A DNA stretch of 64,000 nt from Auanema rhodensis (GCA_964057225.1 OZ059896.1:8370001-8434000); one strand, 5' to 3'. Positions 38,055-51,731 are shown, numbered from the stretch's first letter. The notes: generated by a model not told the origin, from the sequence alone. Numbers and translations are program-made.

Positions 38055-41000
38055 ATGGGCTCTCCACAAAAGAATGATGAATTTGAAGAAATGGATCAGG
38101 AAGAAAGTTTTCATAAAATGCCATTATCTGCCGATGCCTGGCTTACCTGGTTAAAGTATCATCTCAGGTTTCCAAATTTCTATTAACATTACTTTTTTTC
38201 AGAGATCTAATTGAAGATAAAGTTGCTAAGGAAGAAATTGAAGCTCTTTTTGAAAAAGCCATTTTTGATTCTAATGATATACAACTTTGGCTAGAAATTA
38301 TTCAATGGAGCATTGGTCTCGGAGATATGAATTACACGAAACAGGTATTCGTATGAATATATCGAATCAAGACTTTTAAACTTCCAGAAACTTGAATCAG
38401 CAGTGCAAGCATTAGGACTACGTGTTGATGTAGGATCTTTGATATGGCAATCTTATTTAGATATTGAAGAACTAGTGACGCAAGGTTTCAAGCGAATATA
38501 TAAATGTTTTTAAACTTTTTTATTTCTTTCAGGCGATGAAGAAAAGGTAGAGAAAATGACTAGTTTGTTCAAGAGGGCTCTTCGTGTTCCCACAGAAGAA
38601 CTTAAAGCTATATATGACCGATATTGTGAATTTACAGGTGAGTTGCCATCTGAATGCTTATATAAATAATTGTATAGGTGGGAATCCTGCTGACGACATT
38701 AAAACAATATTCGAAAATACGCAAAAACAGTTGGAAGAATGCTTGAAGTTTGAAGCTCAACTTCGAGAAACAGATAATAGTATCGACACTTTCTGTGAAT
38801 ATCTTAATTATGAAATGGGTATTTTTTTTCTGATATTTGTAAATGTATTGTTTTTTTCTTCAGAAAGTGGAGATCCAAATCGTATTCAATCTTTTTATGA
38901 GCGTTTGGTATCAGTATTCAACCAAGATGATTCTGTATGGATGAATTACGGCAGTTGGGTAGAACAAACTCTAAAGAATACTACCCTTGCTTCTCGTATT
39001 TACGAACGAGCTGTTAGGCATTGTCCATACAGTGCTGGTCTTTGGCAGCAATTGTTGTTGGCTCTTGAGAGAGCTCATGCCGAGTCTGAGAAGATAGATA
39101 GTTTTTGGGAGAAAGCTAAAGAAACAATTAGGTACAGTACTAAGAAAATATACTTTTTTAATATTATTTTTTCAAGCACCGCTGGGGACGGCCGAGCTTT
39201 ATATCGATCTTATCTATATCTTCTTCGCCGAAGAGCTGCTAGTTCTGATAAAGATTACTCAAAGATGGCTGAAGTGTTTGAGGATGGAAAGAAGGTTTAT
39301 TTTTTTACATATGTAGTTTTCTTATACTACTTTTCATAGACTCTCACTGAATATTTTGAAAATGATTGGGATCCAAAAATGGAATACAGGAAAAACTATG
39401 CTCATTTTGCTCTATCGCTGTTGAAAGATGTGAATAAGGTATAAAAATACTTTTGTGCTTCTTTATTTATTCCACTGCAGGTTCGCGAACTTTGGAAAGA
39501 TATTCTAGCTTCTGGAGGAGGACGCTTCGCTGAAAAATGGTTAGAAGGAATTCACGTTGAACGACAAATCGGAGATATTCCTGCAGCTCGTAAAATGTTT
39601 TATAAGGTAATTCAGAATTCTACTGTTAACTTATTATTTACTTTTATCCTGAATTTTAGGCTTTGAACTCTGTTTCTGATCATCCCAATTTGATTTACGA
39701 AGCATTTATACAATTTGAAAGAGAAGAGGGTACACTTACAGAACTTGATCTCGCACTTGAAAAAGTATGTTTCTTTGCAGTTACAAAATTTGCATTCCGT
39801 TGTTTAGGTGAATAATCAAGTCCGTCATCGTAGTTCTAGACCTCAAAAGAAGGAGGAAAAAGGAAGAAAAAGTGATGAGCATCAGCGACCAAATGATAAA
39901 GAGAAGAAGAAAGATAGAAAACGACCATCTGACACTTCATATGATGCGCCGACCAAGAAGCCTGCACCTACTAAGGTTTGTTTTTATATAACTTAAACTT
40001 TAACGAATTGAATATGAAGGAAAATGGTGCTCCTACTCCAACCAAGGATAAGGATGGATTTGCAATGCCTTCCTTGCCAATCACTCGTCCACCTAAGGTA
40101 TATATTAAATTGTTTTGTAATTTTACATTCCTTATTAAGGCGGCTTCTAAGTCTGATCAGCAAGAAGTTGAGCAATCCTCTGCTGCACCATCTTCTTTGG
40201 ATGGTAAATTTACTGTTTTTGTCTCTAATCTGGATTTCAAAGTTACCCCTGATGAAATCACCTCTGTAAGTCATATTAGGTTTTTTTTTATTTTTTAAAT
40301 ATTTATATAAGGTGTTGGAAGGAACTACTGATGTTCGTTTGTTGTATCGTGGTACAAGTAAACTGCATAAAGGATACGGATATGTGGACTTTGATAGTGA
40401 AGCTAGTATGAAGCGTGCTTTGAGTATGGATAGAACTCCTATTAATGGAAGGCCAATGCTGGTATAGAACCGTTTCAGCATAGGATAGAAGTTTAAACTT
40501 TTTTTTAGATTTCTGTAAATGACCCCGAGAAGCGTCAGACATTCAAATATGGCACTGGCTTGGAGAAAAACAAAGTGTTTGTTCGCAATGTTCATTATGA
40601 TTGTACAGAAGAGCAGCTAAGGGTTTGTATTTTTTCTGTGATTTTTTGCTAAATATTGATGCTTTGTAAGGGAATATTCTCTGATTTTGGTGAAGTCAAA
40701 GATGTTCGAGTTGTGCAGCATAAGTCTGGAAAGTCTAAAGGATGCGCTTACGTAGATTTCGCTACCGAAGAAGCAGCTACTAAAGCCATAAATGCCGAAA
40801 TTACTTTATTGGGTTAGTTTTCCTTGTGCTGAAACATAATGTGTAAATTTACAACTTTCAGAAAGACGTTTATCGGTTGCATTATCGAACCCTCCTAAGA
40901 AGGCTGATCCTAACGATTTAAAATTGCCCGAAATAACTGCGGAAGGAAGAAAAGCTAGCTTACAGATTGTTCCACGCTCATTAGCCGGAAAAGGCAGACC

Positions 41001-41064
41001 TGCTCCTTCCAAACCTTTGGGCAAAAATATGAGTAATGATCAGTTTAGAAACTTATTCAAGTAG
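38055..41064 (+). CDS. SART3: SART3/Prp24-like U4/U6 snRNP recycling factor
   Basis: SART3 binds U6 and U4/U6 snRNA and rebuilds U4/U6 after splicing; it also brings USP4 and USP15 to the nucleus. The N-terminal half is HAT-repeat helices, for example WLTWLKYHL, QLWLEIIQWSIGLGD, SIYERAV-type SRIYERAVRHCPYSAGLWQQ and ARKMFYKALNSVSDHPNL. A Lys/Glu-rich basic linker (about 39810-39975) has KKEEKGRK and KEKKKDRKRP, a likely nuclear localisation signal. Two RRMs follow, FTVFVSNLDFKVT at about 40206 and KVFVRNVHYDCTEEQL at about 40570. The final MSNDQFRNLFK corresponds to the human MSNADFAKLFLRK LSm-binding tail. About 14 short introns; the protein is near 780 residues versus 963 in human, mainly a shorter N-terminus. 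Confidence 0.93.
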
Positions 41065-41377
41065 AGTTCAAGGAAGAATTGTTCACAATAAGTTTCGATC
41101 GATTTGATCTCTCGTTATCCCGTAACAGGTCAAGTTTATTATAATTTGCTGTTCTTGAAAAAAAATCTATTTATATTTTTTTGACAGTTTCATGTTTTAT
41201 CTTTGATCCTCTTTTTGCTGGTAATAATTGTTGCACTTTCCATCTGTTATATCAAATATAAATTTTTTTAAAATGCTTGTTTTTGTCATCTTTTTTTGAA
41301 ATAGTATGAAACCAAATAGTATTTGTCATGTTTAATTAATGCTCACTAGGTATTATACATTTTTTGTGTTTAGTAAG

Positions 41378-42670
41378 ATGAATTATGACTGCAAAGATGC
41401 TGATGAGGACGCTCACTTATTAGCTCCTTTTGAATATATTAGGTGCATGTCAGGAAAGCAGGTAATCTCTCATAGTTCAGTTCTATATTTCTTTCCTTAC
41501 AAATTTCCGAATGCATACCAATTTCACTATTCCTTATTCTATTTTATATAGATTCGAAGTAAGTTGTCTGTAGCATTTAATGAATGGCTGCAGATTGATG
41601 CATCTTACTTACACGCAATAATGGGTAGGCACTATACTCGGAAACACCTTATTTTTTTTTGTTCTATAGAAATTGTTGAGATGCTTCATAATGCTTCTTT
41701 AATGATTGATGATATAGAGGATAATTCCGTCCTACGCCGAGGACTTCCAGTAACTCATAGTATATACGGTACCGCACGTACTATCAATACGGCCAACTAT
41801 GTATACTTTATTGCTTTGGAGAAATGTGTTAAGCTAGGAAACATGGAAGCAATAAGAACTTTTAATGGTGTCGTTCCCTAATACTTAGTTTGATGTGTGA
41901 TTTTCCACTTATAGACCAAATGCTTCAGTTACATAAAGGTCAAGGAAAGGAGCTCTTCTGGCGGGACTCTGTTATATGTCCTAACGAGAAGCAATATGAA
42001 GAAATGGTTTTACAGAGTATGTTTTAGTGGGATCTTACATATATAGCATTCGAATAATTTCAGAAACTGGAGGGTTATTTTTCCTTGCGGTCCATCTAAT
42101 GGCTTTATTCAGTGAGAAGAAATTTGATTTTTCCAATCTTTTGCGTCTTTTAGCGTTGTTTTTCCAAATTAGGTAAAACTAAGTACAAATTAGAAAAATA
42201 TAAAGTTACTTCTTCAAGGGACGATTACCTTAACCTTGTCTCTTCGGACATGGCAAAGCTGAAAACTTTAGCTGAAGATTTAACCGAAGGAAAATTCTCT
42301 TTCCCCATAATTCATTCAATTCAAAATTCTCAAAATAAGCATGACGATCCTGTTTTAAGTATGAGAACAATTTTCGTTTTACTATTTTATTTATACTGAA
42401 ATTCAGATATTTTACGACAAAGGACACATTCTGTGGATGTAAAGCAATACTGTATTAAATTGATGGAAGAGAGAGGCTCCTTCAAGTAAGATGCTGTTCA
42501 CTTAAAACTTGACCATTGATATAAAAGTGATTTTATTTGTTTTTAGATATACTGTTGAACGTCTCACAATTTTAAGTGAACAAATCAAAGAAGAACTTGC
42601 TCGTTTAGGTGGAAACCGCAAATTAGAAGAAGTGATGACTCTGCTCGAAGAATCTATTGTTCCTAAATAA
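41378..42670 (+). CDS. GGPS1: Geranylgeranyl diphosphate synthase (type III, GGPS1 family)
   Basis: The enzyme condenses farnesyl diphosphate with isopentenyl diphosphate to GGPP for prenylation of Rho and Rab GTPases. Eight exons give about 302 residues, against 300 in human. The first Asp-rich motif is [21 protein letters not shown] and the second is [42 protein letters not shown] and [14 protein letters not shown] match the GGPS1 signatures. The start at 41378 is preferred over the in-frame ATG at 41339 because TGTTTAG lies between them as an acceptor-like site and the family N-terminus fits the shorter form. The gene begins 313 bases after the SART3 stop on the same strand, so a SART3-GGPS1 operon is possible. 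Confidence 0.95.
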
Positions 42671-43893
42671 GGACATTCAGAAGTATATTCTGACAGCCGA
42701 ACTTTCTCACACATTTCATGTTTGATTTTGAAAATTTCGTTTCGTATAACTCCAAAAAGTTTTAATTATGTATCCTATTAATTACTATCATTATAACGTT
42801 TTGTTCTCAACTGGTGACTTTTAACTCGTTTTAACTTATTTCCTATTAATTTATCAACCTTCTTATTTTGTATCAATTTTTTTGGTTTTTTTTAAATTTA
42901 CAGTTTTCAACAAAGAAAATTTTGAAGCTTTTTAATTTTTTTTAATGCTTCATACATGAGGACATTTAGGACGTGCTTGATTTTGCAAGAGGGTTTTCTT
43001 TATGGTGGAAGCAATTTTCCTTCGTGATTTCCTGTTTCCTTTGTAGGAAAGTTGAGGGTGCCAGTAATTTTTATTTTTCACAAAAGATATGAACTTCCAA
43101 ACATCTGGAGCTTCTACGATTGGGTGATCTTTTTGTTATTTTGTCTTTTACTGGGTTATTTTGGAATATTGGATTATTACCTCATACACTTTTGTAGTTT
43201 GAGTACTAGTGTGATTTCATGTAGAATCTCTTGTTTCTTTTATCTTTAGAAAGTAGCGAGAGAAAGAGCACTGGATCGTTGCTAATTGCTGTTGCTCTAA
43301 TACTGCTGTTGTGTCCTTCTGATTCGATTATCTAGCAAGCAACTGGCACCCTGTTGGTGGCTATGTATGTTCTTCTGCCTACTTCTGATTCGTATCTTCA
43401 TTTCTGAGAAGGCGAGCCAGGAAGGAATTTTTCACATTGATGTAACATTGATCCGTCTAAGTTAACAGAACTGAAGTCGTACAAATGTAATGTTATAACA
43501 GGTTAAAGTTTAAATCATTGGATATGTGTGAGAATCAATGATGGGCGATAACACATTACGCGTAAATACTTGATTAACAACCTTACAATCTGTGTATAAA
43601 AAGCGGTAGTCACACAATGTTGGTTATTAAGCTTGGGTTTATCAAATAAAACTGAAAAATATATTCTTTACGTTGAAATGTTTTGTGGAGTGAGACTGAA
43701 TTCTTATTTTCATACCAAATCTATTCGTCTGTGTAGCAGTCACTATTCTAGTCTGCTTGGTTTATGGCATTTATACGCAGATATTAAATATTTCGTAACT
43801 TCTTCATAATCTTCTCTCATTTTCTTTGTTAAAATTTTTAGCTATGGGGGGTAAACGTTATATAACTGCAGATTTGACCTCTCATTTGATTCC

Positions 43894-43904
43894 TATATAA
43901 AAGG
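43894..43904 (+). promoter_or_regulatory. Strong TATA box (TATATAAAAGG)
   Basis: A textbook TATA element with a G-rich 3' side, in a GC-raised segment 133 bases before a short ORF with a hydrophobic N-terminus (44027). In AT-rich DNA TATA words arise by chance, but the AAAAGGC context makes this one stand out. Confidence 0.3.
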
Positions 43905-44026
43905 CAGCTAAGTTTTTTGGTTTTTTGTTTTCTTCCTTTGTTTACGTATATTCCATGCAATCAACCAAAAAACTTCGAAAAACGGACGATACTCTCACTC
44001 TGAATTGAGCAAACGTCTGCAATAGG

Positions 44027-44152
44027 ATGAAGGCGGCGTCCCTTTTGCAACATTTTTGCTTGGTATACTCCTTCATCGTCGGCAATCCCAGCTCGTTTTC
44101 CCCCTTAAATAGAGGGTGTTCATTCTTTCATTTTGCCAATTATGCCTTTTAA
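44027..44152 (+). CDS. Possible 41-residue secreted or membrane peptide
   Basis: The ORF begins MKAASLLQHFCLVYSFIVGN, a short basic start and a hydrophobic stretch resembling a signal peptide. It continues with PSSFSPLNRGCSFFHF and stops. G+C is raised relative to the flanks, and a TATA box lies upstream at 43894. No family is recognised and no splice sites are compelling. It may be chance. Confidence 0.15.
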   Translation: MKAASLLQHFCLVYSFIVGNPSSFSPLNRGCSFFHFANYAF

Positions 44153-45759
44153 TAATCAAGCTTTCCGATCTTTCGAGAATAAAACTAATTTTTCAACAAA
44201 AAAAAAGAAGAAAAAAACCAATTCTTCTTTACTTTTTATTTGTTCTGTCATTAACTAACTCTTGCTCTATCTTTCTCCGCTTCTCTTTGAAGCATATATG
44301 TTAGGATATCTTAGTTGTAAAGATAAAAAAATGTGTGGTTAGTCAATAAGAACGTTTTCTTACTAACAACTAAATCAAATCTAAAGTAATACAACTGAAT
44401 TTCATATATTATCTAGTCTATATGTATGTCTCTTATGCACGAGTTATCTTCACAGTTCATACATAAATGAGGTGTACCAATCTATCTCATTTTCAACTGA
44501 TATTCAATTGAATGCTACCATATTCTATATTCAATGTTGAATATATTACTATTTTTCTTATTTTTTTAGAATTAATGAATATAGAAATATAGTGAACGAA
44601 AGAATATAGAAGAAGAGAAGAGCAAAAACAGGGAGGTAACGAATCAAAGAAAGAGATAGATAAATTAGGAAAGGCTGAAAATATTAATAATACGACATTT
44701 TTGCTCAAAACATCTTTTAAAGGTTGTTTTACATTTTTCTTTTTTCTTTACTTGCGAGTATCATGAAGTTATGCCCAGATTCAGTTGCATGGCAAGGAAA
44801 TTCTGAGAATTATTCATGATCATATCTTCAGTTTGCTGACTTCTGCTTTCTCCTGTTGACAACATCCTCGTTTTTGTTACATCTGCTTAAAACCTCTTAA
44901 AGTGATTAGATATTCTAAAGATGATGGTAATGTGAAAATGGAATACAATGAATCTTGTATAAGTTTCTTTCCAAATAAGCACATGAATCAAATCTGTTGT
45001 CGTTTCATCACCATACACATAATTAATTATACATTATTAACAACAAAGTTTTTGCTAAAAAATAAAATATAATTTTTATAAAAGAAAAGTATTGTTATTA
45101 TAAAAATTTATGTTTTAATTATAATTGTAATCTTTTGAATGATCTAATAATGTTTATACATATAAAACAAATTATTATTAAATGACATGCAGATTAACTT
45201 CGTCTTTTGCAGCATCTTTTTCAATTTAGGATTTTTTTCATTCAAAATTGTATTTCAAAAAAGAGCTGTAGCAAAAAAAAAAAGAATTGAAAAGACAATC
45301 GTGTAACTTGGTTGAATCAATTCTAACGATATCTATTGCTCAGTTTAACTGATATGTATATATATGTATGTGTATCCTTCTTCTTTCCTCATAATAAATT
45401 CAATTAAATAAATTCTATATAATTTCTATAAATTAACAGCAAAGCTCAAAACTAAAATTCTGAACATTGATAAATTTTCTTTGATATTCTCGGAACAGAA
45501 TTATTAAGGACTTATATGTTTACTTGGCGATCCAGCAAAAGCTTAGTGAAGTTTGGTTCTATACTCCTACACTCTATTATTTTTCATTTTATTACTCATG
45601 CATTATTCTACAATCACAACATATTTTATATATATATTCATATTCATTTTTTTTATTTTAATTCCGTTTTATTTAATAAATTCTTAGAAATCTTTCCTAT
45701 ATGTGATACCTTGTCATAATTTTTGAAACAAAAAAAAAAGCAAAGAAATAGGAATAACC

Positions 45760-45940
45760 AAGCCGGCCAACTCTGCTTTCAATGAAGAATTTTAGCCGTA
45801 GGCTGCCATGTGCAAGGATAAGAACTCTCTTGGATTATACATATTTGCCCTCCGGGCAATGCCAATATTATTTGATAATCCAGCGAGCTCTAATATAAAA
45901 TTCACCCAGCATTCACGACTTCTTCGTCAGTATTTCTTTT
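45760..45940 (+). ncRNA. Candidate structured RNA or regulatory palindrome
   Basis: The island centres on a long nested inverted repeat: TGGATTAT (45831-45838) with ATAATCCA (45875-45882), ATATT (45841-45845) with AATAT (45864-45868), and TTGCCC/GGGCAA (45845-45850 with 45854-45859) at the tip. AATATAAAATTC follows at about 45891 with a TCAGT word at 45927. The fold could be a small-RNA precursor, another structured RNA or a binding-site cluster. I see no match to a known spliceosomal RNA. Confidence 0.3.
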
Positions 45941-48149
45941 CTGGTTTAATATTCACAATACTATAGGTACTAGTTATATTATTCAGTAATACATCCTGAC
46001 TTACTTCACTATTAACTATTTCATTGTCTAACAATAGTATTTAAGCTCCAAAAAATTAGATAATATTCAGATAATTAAGTTTACTGATGGGATTATACGG
46101 TCTGAACCTGTCACAAAAGTTCTAGTATTTTAATAGAATAACAATTATGGCACTATATTAACAGTGAATACTACAATCGCACAAGCTTATGGTACATATT
46201 ATTTATTTCTTCTAACTCCTCTTGTCAGATTAAAAACTTTGTAAGTTGGTATTACGTTAAGCAAAGATTAAATAATGAGCTTAGATGAAGTAGGTACAAA
46301 AATATTTTTGGAAAAAGAATTCGTTTGAAAAGATAAAAGACGGGCATCATGAAATTCTATCTGAATATGTGATGACGAGGTTATCAGAATTCATTTTCAT
46401 CCTTTGATTTCGTGAAAGTATGATCCTTTTTTTGCCGGAAATATACGTTGTTATGATAAAAAGATGCAGCATCTATCCAATCTAGCTTCTGTATTTCTAA
46501 TATCTACATGATAGGGTTTCATGTATTTAACATTCTAGCTTTAACTCATTTGTTTGTGCTCCGAATGACCAGGCGAGTGAGCTGCAAATAGTAATTCATA
46601 TTGTGTTACAAAGCTATTTTTCTTATACTTTACTTCTTCTCTCTATTTCTCTTATTTTCACAATATATTTTCATCATTTTTTTGTGTAATTTCGATCCTT
46701 TTCAAGTCATACTGCCTGCAATTAAATAATTCCCATAGCTATTAGCCTGGCCTCTTGATGAGCATCAGCAGCAGGGTGGACTCGAGGAGAAAAAAAGGAG
46801 GAATAGATACAGATAAGCTTTGTCTTTATTTCATTACTTTATCCGTCACAATCGCATTTTTTACTTATCTGACTGTTACTACTTTCTTTTCTTTCTTTGG
46901 GTGTTCACGATGATTATATAGATATTCTTATGTTGCTTCTTTTCCACATTCACTCATTAGCATTTACCTAACTAAAATTTTGAATAGTGTTTCCTTCATG
47001 AATCTTTTCTAGACTCAAATATTGGATTTTCGCTCTTGAGCTGAAGCTTAGTTCCTACATATGTTGCAATGATGATTGGGGGAAAGGTAAAAGAAACTTG
47101 TTTGTTTTACCAACAAGAAATAGAGATTTGAATTACAAATCCCATTTTCAAGACGCTTAAACTGTCTCTTACTCTATACAAGTGAGCAGCAAAAATAAAA
47201 GTTTCTATAGATGAAAGTAGGGTTGGTTTGATACAGATACGCTAGTCTTTATATTAGAATTGGTGCGAAAATGAACTTTTGGTTCAGACAACGGCTATTT
47301 CCTATTTCGTTTCGTTTTTGCACTATATTCTCTTACTAGTATATACTCTCTATTCTTTGCATCTTTTATTCTCTCGTTTTGCATTCTCTTGTTCCCCTTT
47401 TCTGTCATTAGCGCTTTCTGTTGAGGAATGAGGGTGGAAGACCGAGAAGCAAAGTGGTTGAGGTGGTCAGGCTTTGTCTCTCATCCACCCTCAACACACT
47501 TTTCTCCACCTTCTAACCTCGCCCAGCTTTTCTCTCCGACATACCACCCCCTCACTCTCTATGAATCATTATTCTCACATAACTTCTCTTGTGATTATCT
47601 GCTCAAAGTATAACCAGAGACAGGTCACATCAACTGATAGACGGACTAGTGAGAGGATCAGAAAGCTAAGGTCAAAGTTATTACAACGGAAATGCTCTTG
47701 AATGATATAATAGTATATGAATAGAATGTATAATTAACTTACTTTATCAATTTACACAATCTGTTTCATTATGAAAAGATATTTATATTCATATTGAACT
47801 ATTCTTTCAAATATTTTTCATTTGAAACTTTTAATTGAAATTTGCTAGTTTATAATACATCACTTGTTCTTCATTTTTTCATCTTTCACATGTGAAGCTT
47901 TTGCATTTATATATTTTCTATTGCATCACTTGATCTATTGTCTTATACTTTTAATTTTTCTTTATTTTTCCTTAATTTTACTTGCTCATTATTTCAATCT
48001 TTTCTCTTCTAATTATCTATAGTACATGAATTTCCTATCAATTTTATTCTTTTTTTATTCTTTTTCTAAATGGTTTTGGTGAGTTTTAATGAAATTAACT
48101 CACGTATTTTCTCATGATGTTATATGAAATCTTGAGAATATATCTAAAT

Positions 48150-48195
48150 ATATCTATCTATCTATCTATCTATCCATCTATCTATATATATATAT
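48150..48195. repeat. (TCTA)n tetranucleotide microsatellite grading into (TA)n
   Basis: Tandem CTAT/TCTA units with one CCAT interruption, followed by TATATA. Confidence 0.9.
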
Positions 48196-50825
48196 TTGAG
48201 CAGAAAATGAATTTTTTGAGCAATTGTTATTTATATTTTCTCAAATTCTCATTTCATATCTCATCATTCATCCAAAATCTCATCACTGTTCAAATTATTC
48301 ATATTTTCACCTATTTTTATGAATTTTGAGCCATATTACTTGAAATTTATTAGATATAAATATAGTATATCAATATATTTAGATAAATATATAATATAAG
48401 TATTTGTATATCAGCCATATCGTATTCAATTATTTTCAAATGTAGCACATTGATCCAAGCTTGTGAAAACGTTTCTATCTAGTAGGGGATTCCTGTTTTT
48501 GTTTTTAGATTAAGATTACCGTTTTTTATATTCTCTTTATTGTTTTGTTTTACTTTTAATTAATTTATTTATGTATACATATATTTTTTTTTATTTGTTA
48601 CATCTAATCATCTATTACTTTTTTTTGTTCTTTTTCCTTTTTTTTCATGTAAGATTATGATGTTGTCATGGGCGATTAATATCTTATTCTTTCATTCTTT
48701 CAATTGTGTTTTATTAAAGTTTTGATCCATAATATGAAATAACAAGAAAATCATCTATTTAAGCTGAATTTTTGCTTAATATGATACATCTATCTATCTA
48801 ACTATATACATATATAGTATATATATATCTATGTATATGTATATCAAATACGTTGTTATGCATAAATTTAAAAAAAATTTTTAAAGTTAAGTTAAAGCTA
48901 CGTAATGCTTAACTATGTGATCAAACATTTTCATTTACGTTTATATATTAACTATATATTTGAAGATATAATATATTTATTAATACTAATATCTGAATTA
49001 AAACTTAAAAATAAAGTCATCGAACAGATATTCTGAAAATCAAACTTATTTATATTGTTCATTAAGGCTTAAATTCGTTTAAATAGTACTCGTACTTCTG
49101 TACTTTTTGCTTATTATTCAAAATATTCATATTTCTATATATGTATATGAGTATTTCAACGTGAATATTATAGTTTAAACTATGAAATTATTATTGAAAA
49201 AAAAAGATATAGATATATTGATATGCGCATAGCTTTCAATAACTATATCCGGCTAATCCTTCCAGCTTTTTCCTATTTCCCACCTTATTATTATCGTCAG
49301 CTGATCAGAGATAACTTTCTGTTCAAGGCTTCACTTATCTAGCTCATCATGTATATTAGATTTATGTTATAATTTTCACTTATAGTAATAATGTACTATC
49401 TACCATATAGTATTTACTTTATTTTTTATATATTTTCCATTTCCTTTTTATTCTACTCTATTGCTTTCCAATCAACAACTAAAGTTGCTTTTAGAATGAT
49501 TTTATGCTCTATGATTTTTCTTTCGTTTCTGTCTCTTTTTTTTTCTTGATTTTAAACTTTGAGCATTATTTATTATTAAATTTAATATAAATTATAATTG
49601 ATTCTAACAGTTTAATACTTATATACTTACACTTAACATTAATACTTAATTAATTTTATTTCAATAATTCTCAATGATTTTTCAACTCTGTTTGTCTATT
49701 ATCGCTATTATGTTTCAAGTGAACTGTATTAAATTGAATTACTTTGGTTCAATATTTCCAATCTGACGATGAAGAAAATTAAAAAAAAAATTTTATTGCA
49801 ACCGGAAGGTTTCTCTACGATTCCTTTTTTCAAACGATTTCTGTTATATCATTCCAATTAGAAAGATTTTTCTGATTTCTGTTCGACTAAACTTTAATTA
49901 TATCACCATATTTGATTCTATTTCGTTTTCTATTTAATCTGTTTGAAAGGATTATCGTTATACACTCCCAATTCCTATATACTTTTAATATCATAACTGA
50001 ATGTTTCTTCTATATTTCAAAGTATTTATCATAAAGAAATTTCAAAAAGGATTATAACATTTTTTTATTTGTACGATGAGGAAGAAGATCTTTCAATTAT
50101 ACGCGAATTCTCCTCTAATTTTCGAAGAGACGAAGACAAATTGACTAAGCAATACAAAACTTCTACATTTTGCCATCGCAAGGTCCCATTATTAGTCTTA
50201 TAAACAAGATTTAGCTAATTTTTTTTCTAGTTCGTAGCACTAATGAACTAAAAACGAAGTTTTAACACTCGGACATTCAATTTTCCGATCTTTTTGTTCA
50301 TGTGTTGTACCTTTTTTACTATAATATTTCTAAATTCGTCTTTTTGTTTCCGATCAAGATAAGTCCTTATCCAAAAATAAGCTTTCAGTTAAAGTCATGT
50401 TTACCTAGCAATTTGAGACGAATCTATATTTCTACTCTACAAGCTAATCCTCAATTTCAAATATCTACGTTTTGTTCATATGTTTCAAAATTATTAATAT
50501 TTTCACAAAGCTTACATCTAGATTAACTATTTTCATTATGTATTTTCACATATTCTTCTCATCATTTGAATAAAATTATCAGTTTTTCGAATATCGAAAT
50601 GGTACTTTATCATCCTCAATCAGAGACATATTCTTAAATCTGTTATATTTCTTTCTTCTTCTTGTTTACCTCGTATTTTCCATGTTCTCTTACATTTCTT
50701 TATCATTAAGGAGTATATTGATTTTTTTTCTCAATTTCGATAACTATAATTTAATTAATATTTTATATTTTTATCTATATTGTAATCCTAAAATTCAATT
50801 TCTAAAAAGATGTGTTTTTCGAAGA

Positions 50826-50844
50826 GACACACACACACACACAC
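50826..50844. repeat. (CA)n microsatellite
   Basis: Perfect AC dinucleotide run of about nine units. Confidence 0.9.
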
Positions 50845-51628
50845 ATTAACTTGAAGCTATATTCTCAATGTAATTCCTAGTTCATGTTCCAATTTCATTT
50901 TTTCCATTTTCCATTTTTATAATTATATATTATTTATCTATCAAGATTATCCGAATAACTAAAAATGTATAAAATATATGTATACATAATACACACACAT
51001 ATATATCTATATATACATATTTATAACATAATCAAATAATTTAATACTTTTCTTCAACTTTTAGCGTTAATACAGCAGATTTTGAAAAAAGAATAGTTAT
51101 CAACCAGATGACCATAATGATGTCATTTTCATTTTTCAATTTTATTATATTTAACCTATTCTTATCAATAAATTTCTGAAGACCTTGAATTTAAAAAGAA
51201 AAAAAATATTTTTAGAAACTTCATATGTATATGCTTAAGCATATTGCGATTTGTTAATTTTTTTTTTCATAATTAAAGTTTTGATTACTAAATTATTACT
51301 ATATATATGTGTATATAAATATATTTGTAGACATACATACTATGTATGTATAGTGTATGTGGGTGTTAATTAATTTATTTTTTAAGTTAAAGAAATATTA
51401 ATATGATATATGTATGTATGTATATGTGTAGACTCATTTCTATTTAATCATATATATATATATATACATGTATGTATGTATATGCATGTGAGTAGTACTT
51501 CCAATTGCTATATTTTTCTATTTTTTTTTGATTCTTATAATATTTTTTTAATTTTAATTTTTAAATATTATTTATTAATTTTATTTTTATTTACAGAACT
51601 TTTACTAAGTAATCAAATAGTTCTATTC

Positions 51629-51670
51629 TACTACTACTACTACTACTATCTATCTATCTATCTATCTATA
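51629..51670. repeat. Compound (CTA)n-(TCTA)n microsatellite
   Basis: A CTA triplet array of about seven units turns directly into a CTAT tetranucleotide array of about five. Confidence 0.9.
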
Positions 51671-51731
51671 AATTGGATATTAAACATATTAGAATTATGA
51701 GCTTGACATTAGACATCAACTGTTTGTCCTT

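Larger units (their letters stand above)
42671..51700. other. AT-rich noncoding region downstream of GGPS1
   Basis: I find no recognisable gene. The first kilobase includes the GGPS1 3' region and a GC-raised stretch at about 43250-43520. TATA-like boxes occur at 43594-43600 (TATAAAA with AGCGG following) and 43894-43904. A hairpin-rich island lies at 45760-45940 and a pyrimidine/purine-balanced island at 47395-47700. The rest is AT-rich with TCTA/ATAC simple repeats. Confidence 0.55.

Noticed and set aside
39993-40595. 200-codon minus-strand open frame, the second longest single frame in the window
   Set aside because: It is antisense to the SART3 exons and introns that encode the RRM domains, with no family resemblance. 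The plus-strand RRM motifs are unmistakable.
41339-41377. Upstream in-frame ATG for GGPS1
   Set aside because: A TTTAG acceptor-like site lies between it and the second ATG, and the family N-terminus fits the shorter protein.
47427-47489. Inverted repeat TGAGGGTGGA / TCCACCCTCA flanking about 43 bases
   Set aside because: The arms match over ten bases, but the island is purine/pyrimidine-skewed, so the pairing may be compositional. I kept it out of the RNA candidates.
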